NCBI GenBank assembly: GCA_947588815.1
Contig: CANQAG010000006.1
Coordinates: 1-64,000, forward strand
Direction: 5' to 3'
Length of the DNA stretch: 64,000 bases
DNA from: an uncultured Bacilli bacterium
Lineage (GTDB): Bacteria > Bacillota_I > Bacilli_A > RFN20 > CAG-449
This document shows, one piece after another, positions 17,942-26,659 of the stretch. Below the pieces are notes generated by a model. That model made no database searches. It was given only the letters and a program-made list of their open reading frames with translations, and was not told the DNA's origin. Position 1 is the stretch's first letter. Each line of letters begins with the position of its first letter. Position numbers and translations under genes: made by a program.

Positions 17942-18424
17942 TTATAACGCTTTCTTCAACAATACGATAGCGCTAGCTTCTATGGCTTCATTTTTTCCTA
18001 GCATATCCATCTTTTCATTCGTCTGGGCTTTTATGGAAACATTATTTATATTTGTCTCTAACAATTTAGCGACTTGTTTGCGCATTTCAAGTATATATGG
18101 TGACAACTTTGGTTTTTCTAGTACGATTGTAATATCAATATTATTGATAATATATCCGTATTCTTTAACAAGTTTCATCGCTTGTGAAACAAAAAGAGAC
18201 GAATCATAGTTCTTATATTTATCGTCGTTATCCGGGAAAAATGTTCCTAAGTCTCCTAATGCCAGTGCTCCAAAAAGCGCTTCGGTAACCGCATGTAAAA
18301 CAACATCTCCATCACTATGAGCTTCAAGTCCTTTTTCAAAGGGAATCTTAATACCGGCAATAATAAGAGGTTTACCATCATTTATCAGTCTATGAATATC
18401 TCTTGATTGTCCAATGCGAAACAT
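17942..18424 (-). CDS. ispF: 2-C-methyl-D-erythritol 2,4-cyclodiphosphate synthase
   Basis: This 160-residue enzyme of the non-mevalonate isoprenoid pathway forms the cyclodiphosphate from CDP-methylerythritol phosphate. The metal ligands are visible as DIH in SRDIHRL near residue 8 and His in SDGDVVLHA. AQTNEKMDMLGKNEAI near the end is the CDP-binding signature. I chose the second ATG (18424), because AAGGAG lies eight bases before it and only two before the first. It is the last gene after ychF. Confidence 0.95.
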   Translation of the reverse strand: MFRIGQSRDIHRLINDGKPLIIAGIKIPFEKGLEAHSDGDVVLHAVTEALFGALALGDLGTFFPDNDDKYKNYDSSLFVSQAMKLVKEYGYIINNIDITIVLEKPKLSPYILEMRKQVAKLLETNINNVSIKAQTNEKMDMLGKNEAIEASAIVLLKKAL

Positions 18425-18436
18425 CGTCATTTCTCC

Positions 18437-19540
18437 TTAAACATTAAATCTGATCAGCATACAATCCCCATCTTTAACTTCATAGGCTTTGCCTTCTGAT
18501 CTAATTTTTCCCGCTTCTTTAAGCGCTTTTTCACTTTTGTATTCGAAGATATCTTCGCAAGCATATACTTCAGCTCGTATGAAACCTTTTTCAAAATCAG
18601 TGTGAATAAGTCCTGCACATTGAGGAGCTTTCATCCCATTTTTAAAAGTCCACGCTCGAACTTCGTCTTCACCGACAGTAAAGAATGTTTTTAAATTCAA
18701 AAGATTATAAGCAACTTTCACTAATCGATCAAGGCCCGTGGCCTCAACACCGAGTTCTTTTAAATATTCCATTTTATCTTCTTCAGATAACTCTGTTAAC
18801 TGACTTTCAATCGCTGCTGAAATTGCTACTATTTCGGCTCCTTCACTTTCTGCTATCTGCTTTACCGCTTGATAATATTTATTATTTTCATAATTGCTAT
18901 AATCGTTTTCGGCAACATTAGCGACATATATCACCGGTTTTTTACTCAGTAAATTATAATTTTTCACAATAAGTTCTTCTTCATCATTGAAAACTATACT
19001 ACGAGCCGGTTTTCCTTGATTCAAAGTTTCTTTTAACAATGTCAAAACTTTGCATTCTGCAACAGCTTCTTTTTCTTTGGTAGTATGGGCTTTAGTAAAG
19101 ACTTTTGCTAATCTTTTCTCGACGGTTTCAAGATCAGCCATAATTAACTCATAAGAAATAATTTCAATATCCCTTTTCGGATCTATTGTATTTTCAACAT
19201 GAATAATTTCATTGTCATCGAAACAACGAACGACATGGCATACTGCATCACACATTCTGATATGCGAAAGAAATTGATTGCCTAATCCTTCTCCTTTAGA
19301 AGCCCCTTTTACTAAACCCGCAATATCCGTAAATTCAAAAGTTGCCCTAATTGTTTTTTTTGGATGAAATAATTCTACCAATCGATCAATTCGAGGATCT
19401 TTGACTTCAACAATACCTGAATTAGGATCGATGGTTGCAAATGGATAATTGGCCGCTTCTACGTGAGAATTGGTAATTGCATTAAATAATGTAGATTTGC
19501 CAACATTCGGCAAACCGATAATTCCTGCTTTCAATGCCAT
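18437..19540 (-). CDS. ychF: Ribosome-associated ATPase YchF/OLA1
   Basis: This 367-residue Obg-family P-loop NTPase prefers ATP over GTP and associates with ribosomes. It has G1 GLPNVGKST, the YPFATIDPN switch I, G3 DIAGLVKGASKGEGLG, and the altered G4 that explains ATP use (YVANVAEND). The TGS domain is at the C-terminus (EVRAWTFKNGMKAPQCAG and the conserved end KDGDCMLIRFNV). Full length. It precedes ispF by 12 bp, an arrangement that implies co-transcription. Confidence 0.97.
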   Translation of the reverse strand: MALKAGIIGLPNVGKSTLFNAITNSHVEAANYPFATIDPNSGIVEVKDPRIDRLVELFHPKKTIRATFEFTDIAGLVKGASKGEGLGNQFLSHIRMCDAVCHVVRCFDDNEIIHVENTIDPKRDIEIISYELIMADLETVEKRLAKVFTKAHTTKEKEAVAECKVLTLLKETLNQGKPARSIVFNDEEELIVKNYNLLSKKPVIYVANVAENDYSNYENNKYYQAVKQIAESEGAEIVAISAAIESQLTELSEEDKMEYLKELGVEATGLDRLVKVAYNLLNLKTFFTVGEDEVRAWTFKNGMKAPQCAGLIHTDFEKGFIRAEVYACEDIFEYKSEKALKEAGKIRSEGKAYEVKDGDCMLIRFNV

Positions 19541-19564
19541 ATCAAATAACCTTCTTTCATTTAA

Positions 19565-19589
19565 AAAGAGTCGCTTACTGCGACTCTTT
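19565..19589 (-). terminator. Terminator after the cold-shock gene
   Basis: Perfect 10-bp stem AAAGAGTCGC/GCGACTCTTT with loop TTACT. On the minus strand it is followed by TTAAATG rather than a long T-run. Confidence 0.75.
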
Positions 19590-19603
19590 AGAATTACCTG
19601 CTG

Positions 19604-19801
19604 TTAAATTTTCTTAACGTTTGATGCTCTTAAGCCGCGTTCGGAATTTTCTAGATCAAACTCTACTTCCTCGCCAGCTTCAGCTGTTTTAAAGGAATCC
19701 ATCAACAATGATGAGTAGTGGAAAAAGACATCACGACCATCTTCAGCAGTAATAAAGCCGAACCCTTTTTCCTTATTAAACATTTTAACTTTGCCTTTCA
19801 T
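19604..19801 (-). CDS. csp: Cold-shock protein (CspA family)
   Basis: This 65-residue single-domain OB-fold protein binds single-stranded RNA and DNA. The RNP1 motif KGFGFI and the RNP2 motif VFFHYS are both present, and the C-terminal GLRASNVK is typical. It is transcribed alone toward ychF, with a stem-loop after it. The leader of about 100 bp upstream has no clear ORF and may fold, as is common for csp genes. Confidence 0.95.
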   Translation of the reverse strand: MKGKVKMFNKEKGFGFITAEDGRDVFFHYSSLLMDSFKTAEAGEEVEFDLENSERGLRASNVKKI

Positions 19802-19886
19802 TTACTGACCTAAATTAAACCTTTCTTTGCAAGTTAATTACTCGCTTTAGTAAATATTATCATTCTTTTATTAGTATTTCTATAAT

Positions 19887-19906
19887 AAAAAAGCATTTTA
19901 TAAAAT
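19887..19906 (-). terminator. Weak AT-only terminator after the exported-protein gene
   Basis: ATTTTATAAAAT palindrome at 19895-19906 followed on the minus strand by GCTTTTTT. With no GC pairs in the stem, its strength is doubtful. Confidence 0.3.
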
Positions 19907-19916
19907 CTTTTTATCC

Positions 19917-20909
19917 TTAAAACTCTATATTTGTAACTTCGGGTTTAATTAAATCAACGTTTACTGTTTTATCAGCATACGCATTTTGATCCATAAAAGA
20001 AAACTCCCATCTTTTATCTATTTTAAATTCTTTCGTCGGATCTTCAACACAATAATAAGTTGCTTTAACTTTGACAATGTAAGTTCCGATTCCGTTTAAA
20101 TCAATTACTTTCAAAGATGAATGATATTCATTATTGCTTGAAAAGTTCCATATTTCATCAGCAGTAAAATAAGAATCACTCATATTTAGAATTTTTGCTT
20201 TCAACGCTCTTTCAAAGTTTTGCTTTACTTCATCTTCAAAAGTTTGAGAATTTTCAAAATAAAATTGCTCTTCTTCAATGGATACATCTTTTACTTTAAA
20301 AGTGTAACTCTTATCTTTAGTAAATTTCGAATAATTGGCTTGCACTATCTCCTCAAAAGCAAATGAATTCTTATATTGTGCTCTACTCATTACAGAAGAA
20401 TCAAATCCATAACCACACCCCCATATTTTATTTACTTCTTGATCATCGGATCTATAGCTGATCGATTTAAGTTTTTTCACATAGTCAATAACAATCTGGG
20501 CACTTTTAGCTTCATCAGCTAAAGAAGTTATCGTTACATATATTTTTTTATTAAAATCAGCTTTACATTTTAATGTAATGGTTTTTGATTCAATGTCGAT
20601 TGAAGCCGTTAAAACTTCAGAACAATCGCTATTATCAAAATATTTTGCGGATACTTTGACTTGTTGATTTGTCGCATTAAATGGTTGAATCGAATATTTA
20701 AATGTTTTATCGACTGAACCATCAGAATTGTTGACGGTATTCAAAAGTTTTAAAGTAATTCCCTTTTCAATATTTTGAATCTCGGAATCAATTAAAGAAT
20801 CCGTTTCTTTAAATTTTTGAGGATATTTTAAAACTTCATATGTACCTACACATAATAATAACGAGACAAATGAAACTGCAATTAATGCTTTATAAGTTTT
20901 TTTACGCAT
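19917..20909 (-). CDS. Membrane-anchored exported protein of unknown function
   Basis: I do not recognise this 330-residue protein. It has a positively charged start and one hydrophobic helix (residues 7-23) without a lipobox, so it is either anchored or cleaved at a signal peptide. The rest is a hydrophilic, beta-rich extracellular part with three cysteines in the middle section and none near the anchor. Segments such as VKVSAKYFDNSDCS and KIYVTITSLADEAKSAQIV look like Ig-like strands. GGAG lies 7 bases before ATG. It follows the two fused ABC transporters on the same strand with an 87-bp gap, which suggests that it works with them or is their extracellular partner; that is inference. Confidence 0.6.
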   Translation of the reverse strand: MRKKTYKALIAVSFVSLLLCVGTYEVLKYPQKFKETDSLIDSEIQNIEKGITLKLLNTVNNSDGSVDKTFKYSIQPFNATNQQVKVSAKYFDNSDCSEVLTASIDIESKTITLKCKADFNKKIYVTITSLADEAKSAQIVIDYVKKLKSISYRSDDQEVNKIWGCGYGFDSSVMSRAQYKNSFAFEEIVQANYSKFTKDKSYTFKVKDVSIEEEQFYFENSQTFEDEVKQNFERALKAKILNMSDSYFTADEIWNFSSNNEYHSSLKVIDLNGIGTYIVKVKATYYCVEDPTKEFKIDKRWEFSFMDQNAYADKTVNVDLIKPEVTNIEF

Positions 20910-20970
20910 AACTTTTCTCCTTTCTTTATTAATGCGCCATAGTTTAAAAAATCGTATAAATTACAAAAGT

Positions 20971-20998
20971 ATCACCTCCTTTTTTTAAACGATCGTTT
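20971..20998 (-). promoter_or_regulatory. Palindrome and orphan Shine-Dalgarno between ABC gene and exported-protein gene
   Basis: A perfect 12-base palindrome AAACGATCGTTT (20987-20998) overlaps the stop of the ABC gene. It is followed on the minus strand by AAAGGAGGTGAT, an almost full complement of the 16S tail, but the nearest codons after it give no ORF (TTG then TAA). The next gene has its own SD 70 bp later. Confidence 0.4.
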
Positions 20999-23669
20999 AT
21001 GAAATTGCGTCTAAGATTACAAGTTTTTTTATTTTATTTCGAGACAATATTTCAAAAATTATCATTAAAAAAACAGCAAATAAAAAGATTTGATAATTAA
21101 CGCAAAGTATTTTAAATAGATTGGTGCTTTTAGTAACAAAAGCATAAATCACATTAACAATTAGATAAGCTAATACGATGCAAATACAAAGAGGAAAAGT
21201 TAGTAATCCGCTTATTGAGTTTTTTGAAAAACCTAGGGAACGGAAAATAGCAATATTTCGCTTTTGTTTTTCAAAGGCATCCTTGCTTTCATAAATAACT
21301 AAAACGATAGTGCTCGCAATAAAAAGCACCTTAAAAATGGCAACAAGATATTTAATAAATAGCGATAAGTCATCTATACTTTTTTTAACACCAATCATAC
21401 CATTAGAAATGGCATAGTTTGGGAACTCTTCTTTTAACCTATCTAAAATTTTTATAACATTTGAAGAAGCATCAATTTGTACAAATAAATCACTTATTAC
21501 CAATTTATATGGATCATGCAAATATTTAATTAATGGATAAGCCAACAGCCAAAGCGGTTCATGTGCGATAAATGATTCTTCTTCATCGCTTATTCCTACA
21601 ATCGTCAACTCACTTTCAACAAAATGATTTTTTATTTTATCTTCTACTATCAATGAACTATCCTGATAGGCGACATATAATTTATGACCGATCAGTTCAT
21701 TTACATTTTTATTTTTAAACAATTTCGTTGCACATCCCTTTGAAATAACTATTTCATCAAGTTTTTTAGCTTTATCACCGATAAGTGTTTTGATGTTTTG
21801 GTTACGAAAATTAAAAAAGTCGTTTTCGTATACATTTCCGATATGTCCATTAAACACATTTTCATAATGTTGTAAATCAACATTTAAATCTTCAACACTT
21901 CTTTGATCTATTAGATCTTTGAAGCTTTCATAATTGCTTGAAATATAAAATGATCGATTAAATCCAGATAATGAAAACGGCGTTAAATACGAATAAAAAT
22001 CCATAATTGAAAATTGATAAGAATTAACATAATCAAAAGAATTAAGTTTTTTTATCGCTTTTAAAATGTTCCCTTTATAAAAATTTTCTATTGTTACAAA
22101 AAATCTTACTTTATCTTTAAAAAAATATGGATTCAATAAATAATTCTGATATTTATCATTTATAAAAAAATCTTCAAAAAATGCAAAAGAAGAATTTGAC
22201 GTCGGTTCGATATAATAAGTTTTTTTTAAAGTCCATGGATATATTTCTTTTCTTGCCAAATCTAGCGAAGAAGGCAATTGCATCATATTTTCAAAAACCA
22301 GTTCATTAAAAAACGGATTGCTATGAAAAATTTTTAATCTATCGCAAGGCACTAACTCTTTGATTAAGAATAAATTTTGATCGTCATAATGCCACGAATT
22401 ATTTTTTACTTTTAAGCATGCATACAGATAATTTTTTTTAATAACATCATTTAATTTTTCAAAACTTTGAGCATTTAGATCAAGCTTCGATTCAATTAAA
22501 CTTTTTTCTTGCTCGGTGATTCCTAAAATGATTTCATCATCTTTTAAATCTAAAGTATCTAACTCTGTTATTAATTCAAATTCATTGATAGCATCAACAC
22601 CATCTGTTAATAAAAATTCTTTTTGACCATCAATTAGAAATAAGTCATTTTGATCGACAAAAAAGCTTGAAATTTCGGTTAAATAATAAGTACCAATTCT
22701 AGATATATTTTGAAAATCATTTCTTATTTCATCTATCAAATAGCGATTTGCCGATATTCTAGAAGGATCTTGATCTACACTAATATCGCGATTCATTATC
22801 GCGTAATTTGCTTCGCTCATTCCGTTAAATTGTTGATTTATAGTCTCTTGCATTGAATAATTGATCATATTTGAAAAGCCAATTACTACAAAACATAAAA
22901 GGAAGCAAAAAAAGGAAAAATAATATTTTATTTTTTGTTTTTTAATCAATGCAATAAAAAGTTTTTTTTGAATGTTAAACGGAAGAAAATTTTTATTTTT
23001 AGTTTTAATAATCATATTAGTTAAATCTAAAGGCTTTCGATAGTTTGCCTTAAGATGATGATTTTCGATGGAAATTAAAAGAGTTGCATCGGTTGTAAAT
23101 AGTTCTTCTTCATGCGTTACTATTAGAATCAAAAGCCTTTTACTTAATTCTTTTAACAATTTTAAAAGCATAATTTTATTTTCTTGATCCAAAGAAGAGG
23201 TAGGTTCATCACATAATATGATTTTTGCGCCTGAAGCTAATGCTCTTGCAATCGCTACTCGTTGCTTTTCACCTCCTGAAAGTAACGCACATTTTTGATT
23301 GATTATTGTTGTTAAATTTAAATCCTCAATAATGGAGTTTAAATCTTTAGTATTTTTACGATTTTTTATTAGAATATTTTGTCTTACCGATATTTCTTCA
23401 ATTAGCGAATAATTTTGAAAAACAAAACCGATATTATTAAAAACAAAAAGATCTAAGTCAATGTCTTTTATTTTTTTCATTGAAATGCCGTCGATGATTA
23501 TGTCGCCCTGATAATCACGATTTAGTTGACCAATGATAGAAAGTAAAGTCGTTTTCCCGGTGCCAGATTCACCTTTTAGCACTACTAATCCCGATGATGG
23601 TAAAACTAAATTACCATCTTTTATTATCGTTTCTTTGTATCGCTTGTTAATTCTTTGTAACTTTATCAT
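20997..23669 (-). CDS. Fused ABC transporter ATPase-permease (MacB/FtsX-like)
   Basis: This 890-residue protein has an N-terminal LolD/MacB-type ATPase of about 220 residues: Walker A GESGTGKTT, signature LLSGGEKQRVA, Walker B ILCDEPTSSLD, H-loop VTHEE. A transmembrane helix follows near residue 265, then a large extracytoplasmic domain of about 450 residues, and three C-terminal helices of the FtsX type (LVAIFKVLFIASTIVLVIY and two more). Start chosen at the ATG at 23669, which overlaps the upstream stop as ATGA and has GAGGG 7 bases before it. MacB-type systems work as mechanotransmitters rather than channels, moving peptides or lipoproteins. It presumably forms a heterodimer with the product of the gene before it. 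Confidence 0.85.
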   Translation of the reverse strand: MIKLQRINKRYKETIIKDGNLVLPSSGLVVLKGESGTGKTTLLSIIGQLNRDYQGDIIIDGISMKKIKDIDLDLFVFNNIGFVFQNYSLIEEISVRQNILIKNRKNTKDLNSIIEDLNLTTIINQKCALLSGGEKQRVAIARALASGAKIILCDEPTSSLDQENKIMLLKLLKELSKRLLILIVTHEEELFTTDATLLISIENHHLKANYRKPLDLTNMIIKTKNKNFLPFNIQKKLFIALIKKQKIKYYFSFFCFLLCFVVIGFSNMINYSMQETINQQFNGMSEANYAIMNRDISVDQDPSRISANRYLIDEIRNDFQNISRIGTYYLTEISSFFVDQNDLFLIDGQKEFLLTDGVDAINEFELITELDTLDLKDDEIILGITEQEKSLIESKLDLNAQSFEKLNDVIKKNYLYACLKVKNNSWHYDDQNLFLIKELVPCDRLKIFHSNPFFNELVFENMMQLPSSLDLARKEIYPWTLKKTYYIEPTSNSSFAFFEDFFINDKYQNYLLNPYFFKDKVRFFVTIENFYKGNILKAIKKLNSFDYVNSYQFSIMDFYSYLTPFSLSGFNRSFYISSNYESFKDLIDQRSVEDLNVDLQHYENVFNGHIGNVYENDFFNFRNQNIKTLIGDKAKKLDEIVISKGCATKLFKNKNVNELIGHKLYVAYQDSSLIVEDKIKNHFVESELTIVGISDEEESFIAHEPLWLLAYPLIKYLHDPYKLVISDLFVQIDASSNVIKILDRLKEEFPNYAISNGMIGVKKSIDDLSLFIKYLVAIFKVLFIASTIVLVIYESKDAFEKQKRNIAIFRSLGFSKNSISGLLTFPLCICIVLAYLIVNVIYAFVTKSTNLFKILCVNYQIFLFAVFLMIIFEILSRNKIKKLVILDAIS

Positions 23670-25603
23670 ATTGAATCCCTCAAATAATAAATAGTTTCTT
23701 TGCATAAGAATTTTTTTAACGTTAATTTACACATCACTAGCAAAATTAAAATAAAAACACACAATTCGATACTTTGAAGCGAAATTATTTGATAATCTAA
23801 CACTAAATTTAAATTCAGTGTTTTTATAGAAATTTGTTCGACAACATTGAAGAGAGAGTTTTTAACTAATAAAGATATGATTAGCGCTATGATTTCAAAA
23901 AGAATAAATTCATATAAAAATGAATTTTCGATTACTTTGTGCTTAATTAATGTCGTTTTCATAATTCCGATTTCTTTTGTAAAAGCATGTAAATTATTTA
24001 TAAATAGCAAAAAAGTAATAAAAATCGTGCAAATAATTGCCATAATTTTGAATATTATTAACATTTGTTCAAATGAATGTAGTAGCTCCGCAAGTGACGT
24101 TGCACTTGTAATAGCTCTGCTTTGAACAGAAATTTTTCGTGTCTTAGATAATTTTTTGTCGTTTAAGCTTTGATATATTTTCTGTGTTTCAAGTTTTTCG
24201 GTAAAAATTAAAAGACTCTCGGTATAGGTCGAACAATTAACTAGATTTAACGTATCATAAAATGAAATATTTTTTCCAAAATAACTCTTAAATTTTGTAA
24301 GTTGTACAGAATTGAAAAATTTCTTAGCCGCTTGGTAAGAATAATAAATAATCGGATCGTTTAAAAACAATGGTTCTTTGATGACTTTATTAATTTTAAG
24401 CACTGTATCGATCTTTATTTCTTCTTGTAAATTTTGCTTTTCTCCATGATATATAATCTTTTTTTGACATTTCAAAGTAATTTTTTTGTTGGCGATTAAA
24501 GTATGTGCCAAATCATTTAAAGCAACAAGTGAAAAATCTTGTATTTCATTATTATCCATTGGCAATAAGCGAATGTTATCGTTTTTCTTATCGTCTAAAT
24601 AAATTGAAGCTTCAGCAAAAGTCTTTTCAAAGCTAAAATCAAGTTTATACTTATAAGTACCGATGTTAATTTTTATTTCACTTTCACTTAATCGCGATGG
24701 CTTAACAATTGCTAAATTATTATCACTTTCATCTATCGCGTCAATTTTTAAAATATTATAATCGCCATATTGTTGATGTTGCAAATCAAAATCACTATTG
24801 CAAAATGTCGATATTGAACTTACGAAAAATAAACTTAAATATGAAAATGCCAATATAAGAATCATTAATAATTTACAAGCAAAATTTTTTAACCCAAAAT
24901 ATTTTAAGCAAGACAATACTTTTTTTGTTTCTAAACTTTTTTGATTTTTAGAGGAGCAAATAAACTTCTTTTGATTCTTTAAAGTAATTTGTTGATTCTT
25001 AAGTTCATAGATAGAATCACCATATTTCTTAGCTAAACGTTGATTATGCGTAATCACAATCACTAAACGTTTAGTTGCTTCATTTTTTAAAAATCCAAAA
25101 ACTTCTTCACTATTTCTTTCATCCAACGATCCGGTTGGTTCATCACACAATAAAACCCGTGGATTAGAAATGATAGCTTTAACCAAAGCTACTCTTTGCT
25201 TTTCACCACCCGATAAAGTACTGACTTTATGATTTTTTAACTTTTCAATATTAAAAAGTTTTAAGTTTTCATCAATTAATTTTTTCTTATCTTCTTCTTT
25301 TAAGTTTTTATTTATTAATCCAAATTTAATATTTTCAAAAACCGTAAGATAATCGAATAATTCAAAATTTTGAAACATCATTGAAACATTATTTGTTTCT
25401 TGATTTTCATTATTATTGAACATTATTCTACCTTCAAACGTATCAAATCCACACAAACAATTAAAAAAAGTCGACTTCCCACTTCCCGAAGCTCCTAAAA
25501 GTATAATTAGTCCTTCGTTAGAATCAAAAGTAAGATTAATGTCGTTTAAAATTAATCTTTCTCCATAATGCTTGGTTAAATGCTCAATAATGATTTCGTC
25601 CAT
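23666..25603 (-). CDS. Fused ABC transporter ATPase-permease, partner
   Basis: A 645-residue protein of the same layout as the next gene. The ATPase comes first (Walker A GASGSGKST, signature LSGGEKQRVALV, Walker B VLLCDEPTGSLD, H-loop ITHNQR), then a helix near residue 240, an extracytoplasmic domain of about 240 residues, and three C-terminal helices. The extracytoplasmic part is much smaller than in its partner. The 4-base overlap with the following gene implies coupled translation. GAGGA lies 6 T residues before the ATG and forms the 3' arm of a terminator hairpin (see 25604-25632). Substrate unknown. Confidence 0.85.
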   Translation of the reverse strand: MDEIIIEHLTKHYGERLILNDINLTFDSNEGLIILLGASGSGKSTFFNCLCGFDTFEGRIMFNNNENQETNNVSMMFQNFELFDYLTVFENIKFGLINKNLKEEDKKKLIDENLKLFNIEKLKNHKVSTLSGGEKQRVALVKAIISNPRVLLCDEPTGSLDERNSEEVFGFLKNEATKRLVIVITHNQRLAKKYGDSIYELKNQQITLKNQKKFICSSKNQKSLETKKVLSCLKYFGLKNFACKLLMILILAFSYLSLFFVSSISTFCNSDFDLQHQQYGDYNILKIDAIDESDNNLAIVKPSRLSESEIKINIGTYKYKLDFSFEKTFAEASIYLDDKKNDNIRLLPMDNNEIQDFSLVALNDLAHTLIANKKITLKCQKKIIYHGEKQNLQEEIKIDTVLKINKVIKEPLFLNDPIIYYSYQAAKKFFNSVQLTKFKSYFGKNISFYDTLNLVNCSTYTESLLIFTEKLETQKIYQSLNDKKLSKTRKISVQSRAITSATSLAELLHSFEQMLIIFKIMAIICTIFITFLLFINNLHAFTKEIGIMKTTLIKHKVIENSFLYEFILFEIIALIISLLVKNSLFNVVEQISIKTLNLNLVLDYQIISLQSIELCVFILILLVMCKLTLKKFLCKETIYYLRDSI

Positions 25604-25632
25604 AAAAAATCCTCTATTATATCAATAGAGGA
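25604..25632 (-). terminator. Terminator whose 3' arm is the next gene's SD
   Basis: Perfect 9-bp stem TCCTCTATT/AATAGAGGA with loop GATAT, then TTTTTT and directly the ATG of the ABC gene. The SD GAGGA lies in the 3' arm, and the T-run is the whole SD-to-start spacer. It should terminate folD/DUF951 transcription and mask the SD in any read-through RNA. Confidence 0.75.
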
Positions 25633-25641
25633 CTTTTTGAA

Positions 25642-25845
25642 TTAATCAGATTTTTTGATGATTTTTTTTGCTTTATTGTTAAATTCATTGCGTGGCATCA
25701 TAATGATATTTCCACACCCACAACATTTAATCTTAATATCCGCTCCAAGGCGAACGATTTCAAATTGCTTAGAACGAGAACTGCAAGGATGTGGTTTTCT
25801 CATTTCAACAATATCACCAAGACCATATTCATTATTTTCGATCAT
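25642..25845 (-). CDS. DUF951 family protein
   Basis: This 67-residue protein shows the DUF951 core GLGDIVEMRKPHPCSS, then RLGADIKIKCCGCGNIIMMPR and the basic tail KAKKIIKK. Cysteines in HPC and CxxC-like CCGC suggest a small zinc-binding fold. The function of this family is unknown. The gene overlaps the end of folD by 14 bp and is the last of the fhs-folD unit. In other Bacillota DUF951 often lies near ychF, but here it does not. Confidence 0.85.
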   Translation of the reverse strand: MIENNEYGLGDIVEMRKPHPCSSRSKQFEIVRLGADIKIKCCGCGNIIMMPRNEFNNKAKKIIKKSD

Positions 25846-26659
25846 GATTATACCTATAACATTTCAAAACATTATCCATCGCCAAAGCGGAAGTAATCGT
25901 TCCAACACCGCCAGGTACTTTGCTGAGCATTTTTACTTTATCGCTAGGAATCACGTCTCCTTTGATTTGATCATCTAAATAATGGATTCCGGCATCGACA
26001 ACTACTGCATTTTCATTCATTAAAGAACTATCAATAAAATGAGGTTTTCCAATAGCGACGACAACAATATCAAAATCCTTCAACATTTGATTAAGATTCT
26101 TGGTTTTAGAATGAGCGACTGTAACTGTGGCATTACGATTCATCAACATTAAAGCAACTGGTTTTCCGACCGAGATTGATCTACCGATAATCAATGCCCT
26201 TTTTCCTTCTATTTCAACGTGATACTCATCAAGCAATTCCATAATCGCTTTAGCGGTTGCCGGTACTAAACTTTCTTTTTCATTACGCACTAATCGCCCA
26301 AGCATCAAAGAATTCATTGCATCAATATCTTTTTTAGGATCCAAAGCATCGATAATTTTTTGTTCGTCAGCTCCTTTATATAATGGTCTAGTAATCAAAA
26401 CAGCATCGACATCTTGGTCTGAATTTAATTTTTGAATCGTTTTTAAATAATCTTCCTCACAAGCTTTCATTTTCATTAAAGTAAAGCGAATTCTTAATTC
26501 CTCCGCTAATTTTTGCTGAGAAATACAATAACCTTTACTTGATTCATCACTTTCATTTAATAAAACCACTAGATGAGGCGTTTTTTCCAAAGCGGCAATT
26601 TCTTGTTTGACTCGCTCTTTTATTTTTGAAGCCGCATTTTTTCCAATCATCAATTCCAT
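25832..26659 (-). CDS. folD: Divergent FolD (methylenetetrahydrofolate dehydrogenase/cyclohydrolase)
   Basis: This 275-residue protein has the FolD fold: the second half shows GRSISVGKPVALML (NADP-binding), VVAIGKPHF, VDAGIHY and KVPGGVGTITSALAM. The active site is altered. Where the family has Y-x3-K, this protein has GYCISQQK, with Q at the catalytic Lys position. The QLPLP motif reads TRPLY, so the catalytic Gln is Thr. The Asp of DVDG is kept in DIDAMN. In the human enzyme, loss of that Lys abolishes cyclohydrolase activity while the dehydrogenase can remain. The enzyme may therefore be dehydrogenase-only. It starts immediately after the fhs stop codon, with GGAG nine bases upstream. Confidence 0.85.
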   Translation of the reverse strand: MELMIGKNAASKIKERVKQEIAALEKTPHLVVLLNESDESSKGYCISQQKLAEELRIRFTLMKMKACEEDYLKTIQKLNSDQDVDAVLITRPLYKGADEQKIIDALDPKKDIDAMNSLMLGRLVRNEKESLVPATAKAIMELLDEYHVEIEGKRALIIGRSISVGKPVALMLMNRNATVTVAHSKTKNLNQMLKDFDIVVVAIGKPHFIDSSLMNENAVVVDAGIHYLDDQIKGDVIPSDKVKMLSKVPGGVGTITSALAMDNVLKCYRYNHDRK

